Notes under the pieces: generated by a model | What the model saw: only the letters and a program-made list of their open reading frames with translations | Told to the model about the DNA's origin: nothing | Databases searched by the model: none | Translations under genes and position numbers: made by a program | Part shown: one piece after another, positions 62,956 to 64,000 of the stretch | Position numbering within the stretch: position 1 is the first letter of the stretch | Layout of the letters: each line of letters opens with the position of its first letter | Source: Rhodoferax sp. OV413 | Lineage (GTDB): Bacteria; Pseudomonadota; Gammaproteobacteria; Burkholderiales; Burkholderiaceae_C | Assembly: GCA_945861785.1 (NCBI GenBank) | Contig: CAMAWD010000015.1 | Location: 33,477 to 97,476 of the forward strand | Length of the DNA: 64,000 bases | Direction of reading: 5' to 3'

Positions 62956-63163
62956 CCGCAGCCGCTGCAATGCGGGTCTACACTTTTTCCTTTAGCCAGC
63001 ATCCAACCCGAACGTCGGGTACCGAGAAAGTTGTCCGGCTGGACCAGACTGCTTGCGGGTCTACACGACAGTCCGGTATCTGGTGGTCCGGTTCAATGCC
63101 AGTCAGAAGCCGCTCGTGGCGTTCGGCAATGTGCCCTTTGCGGTCGTTCGTTGCCTGGTCTGG

Positions 63164-63199
63164 GTTGGCGTTGGCGTTGGCGTTGGCGTTGGCGTTGGC
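63164..63199. repeat. Hexanucleotide tandem repeat (GTTGGC)6
   Basis: Six perfect GTTGGC units abut the left end of the second 242-bp element (63202). At the homologous spot in copy 1 (5888) the sequence is GTTGACTGTGGGG, so the expansion is specific to this copy. The flank 63150-63167 matches 5871-5888. Confidence 0.9.
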
Positions 63200-63201
63200 G
63201 C

Positions 63202-63443
63202 GCGTCGCGGCAGGCGCAGCCCGGCGGGGGCTCATACTGGAGCGGTCGGGCGCTGAACGCGCCGACTTCCCTGTGGTGCTCGCCCGAGGGTCGGGCCGCA
63301 GAACTCACTGCGTTCACTTCGTTCTCGCCGTTCGGACAACCGCGGCCAGAATGATGACGAAGTGCGCTGCGCGCACCGACCCTCGGGCTCCGCTCCTCGG
63401 CGCTCCAGAAATCGCCCCCGCCGGGCTGCGCCTGCCGCGACGC
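63202..63443 (+). repeat. 242-bp MITE-like repeat, copy 2, perfect 30-bp terminal inverted repeats
   Basis: The terminal repeats at 63202-63231 and 63414-63443 are exact reverse complements. The element is the same length as copy 1 and differs at about seven positions. Right-hand homology to copy 1 continues to about 63485 (GGTCGGGGCCCGGACTTCCC-like). Copy 3 follows in the opposite orientation 414 bp later. Confidence 0.88.
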
Positions 63444-63527
63444 TGGGCCTTTGGTTTGCGGGATGTCGGGGCCCGGACTTCCCTGCAGCGCGCACCCACC
63501 CTATCAGCAGGCGTGACGGGTGGCTGC

Positions 63528-63580
63528 ACCGGGGGCGGGGGTCACACCGGGGGCGGGGGTCACACGGGGGCGGGGGTCAG
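63528..63580. repeat. Left-hand GGGGGTCAC satellite next to REP
   Basis: Three units of about 18 bp (ACCGGGGGCGGGGGTCAC). The last one merges into the left arm of the palindrome at 63573. Each unit contains the outer GGGGTCA of the arm plus local flank. Confidence 0.75.
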
Positions 63581-63618
63581 GTCTTGCATTGCAATATGGC
63601 AAAACAAGACCTGACCCC
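63573..63618. repeat. REP-like palindrome copy 4, full length
   Basis: Perfect arms GGGGTCAGGTCTTG (63573-63586) and CAAGACCTGACCCC (63605-63618) with an 18-bp centre (CATTGCAATATGGCAAAA). It is bracketed by a GGGGTCA satellite on the left and a TGACCCC satellite on the right. Confidence 0.88.
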
Positions 63619-63694
63619 TGTCCTGTGTGACCTCTGTCCCGTGCTGACCCCTGTCCCGTGTGACCCTGTCCCCGTGTGACCCCTGTCCCCGTGC
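63612..63694. repeat. Right-hand TGACCCC satellite next to REP
   Basis: Five units of 16-18 bp (TGACCCCTGTCCCGTG and close variants) start inside the right arm of the palindrome at 63612 and run outward. None resembles the satellite units of the other REP copies beyond the initial TGACCCC. Confidence 0.8.
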
Positions 63695-63857
63695 TCGGGG
63701 CGCGGACGTGCGCGGACGCGACCACCGAGCCTGGTGCGCGTGACTCTGCAGCATGCGCGACTGCCTTCAGTTTCCCGGTGCAGCTGTCCGTCGCGCCTGC
63801 ATGCATGGTCGAGTGCAGGGAAACCCGGACCCCGACCTCCCGAACACCAAAAGCCCA

Positions 63858-64000
63858 GCGTCGCGGCAGGCGCAGCCCGGTGGGGGCGATTTCTGGAGCG
63901 CCGAGGAGCGGAGCTCGAGGGTCGGTGCGCGCAGCGCACTTCGTCATCATTTTGGCCGCGGTTGTCCGAACGCAGAGAACGAAGTGAACGCAGTGAGTTC
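63858..64000 (-). repeat. 242-bp MITE-like repeat, copy 3, inverted and cut by window end
   Basis: From 63858 the sequence is the reverse complement of the right part of copies 1 and 2, beginning with the 30-bp terminal repeat. About 143 bp are visible; the rest would end near base 64099. The adjacent 63800-63857 matches the right flank of copy 1, including TGCATGCATGGTCGAGTG, more closely than copy 2. Confidence 0.85.

Noticed and set aside
62971..63066. Direct repeat TGCGGGTCTACAC (62971 and 63054)
   Set aside because: It is only 13 bp with two copies. It could be an attachment-site-like duplication, but no integrase or element lies between.
63528..63694. Possible CRISPR array
   Set aside because: Units are directly adjacent with no unique spacers, so this is a tandem satellite, not a CRISPR.

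Overview
The window looks like chromosome from a high-GC betaproteobacterium of the order Burkholderiales, probably close to Comamonadaceae or Sphaerotilaceae. This rests on a soxCDYZAXB cluster under an ArsR-type SoxR, an xsc-pta pair, a PEP-CTERM protein, many IclR-regulated peptide/amino-acid catabolic operons with 4-bp stop/start overlaps, and the overall protein character. No rRNA, tRNA, CRISPR array or intact transposase was seen.

Region by region: (1) 1-5.7 kb, + strand, is the end of a catabolic operon. It holds two oligopeptide-type ABC ATPases (the first cut by the window edge), a SelA-like PLP enzyme, an amidohydrolase/deacetylase, a DoeB-like deacylase and an N-carbamoyl-D-amino-acid amidohydrolase with the exact Glu47/Lys127/Cys172 triad. 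(2) 5.7-6.6 kb is a convergent gap full of repeats. (3) 6.6-21.2 kb is a thiosulfate/sulfide oxidation island. On the - strand lie soxC-D-Y-Z-A-X-B and soxE(fccA)-soxF(fccB)-cytochrome c4-MBL-thioredoxin, with soxR. On the + strand lies tusA-yeeE-dsrE-MBL for sulfur trafficking. (4) 21.3-26.2 kb holds a methyltransferase, a cupin, an M15 peptidase and cobT/cobS. (5) 27-30 kb has an IclR regulator divergent from xsc-pta (sulfoacetaldehyde to acetyl phosphate plus sulfite, then acetyl-CoA), which feeds inorganic sulfur to the neighbouring oxidation genes. (6) 30-31.2 kb has a Phd/VapC toxin-antitoxin pair beside a decayed pta copy and a TPR-gene remnant. (7) 31.3-34.9 kb has a PhoX phosphatase with a possible Pho box, an ABM monooxygenase and a YecA/SEC-C protein.

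(8) 35-48.6 kb is a large catabolic and uptake locus: SDR, D-aminoacylase, mannonate-dehydratase-like enzyme, IclR, RraA-like protein, class III aminotransferase, M81 peptidase and a complete peptide ABC transporter with a fused double ATPase. (9) 48.6-54.3 kb has a PEP-CTERM protein with a sigma-54-like promoter, a GMC oxidoreductase, an MBL hydrolase, an SDR and several gene remnants. (10) 54.6-56.6 kb has a second tusA-yeeE pair followed by a rhodanese. (11) 56.7-63 kb has a conserved hypothetical, an M14 carboxypeptidase, two internally deleted pseudogenes (SYLF and cyclase), an FAD oxidoreductase and an MFS exporter. (12) 63-64 kb repeats the architecture of region 2.

The least explained structure is the repeat system shared by 5.8-6.5 kb and 63.1-64.0 kb. 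It combines palindromes with GGGGTCAGGTCTTG arms, short tandem satellites that always begin at the palindrome edge (TGACCCC outward on one side, GGGGTCA on the other) but carry a different local sequence each time, and a ~242-bp element with 30-bp terminal inverted repeats present in two full copies and one cut by the window end. All functional statements come from reading translations and motifs; no database search was run.
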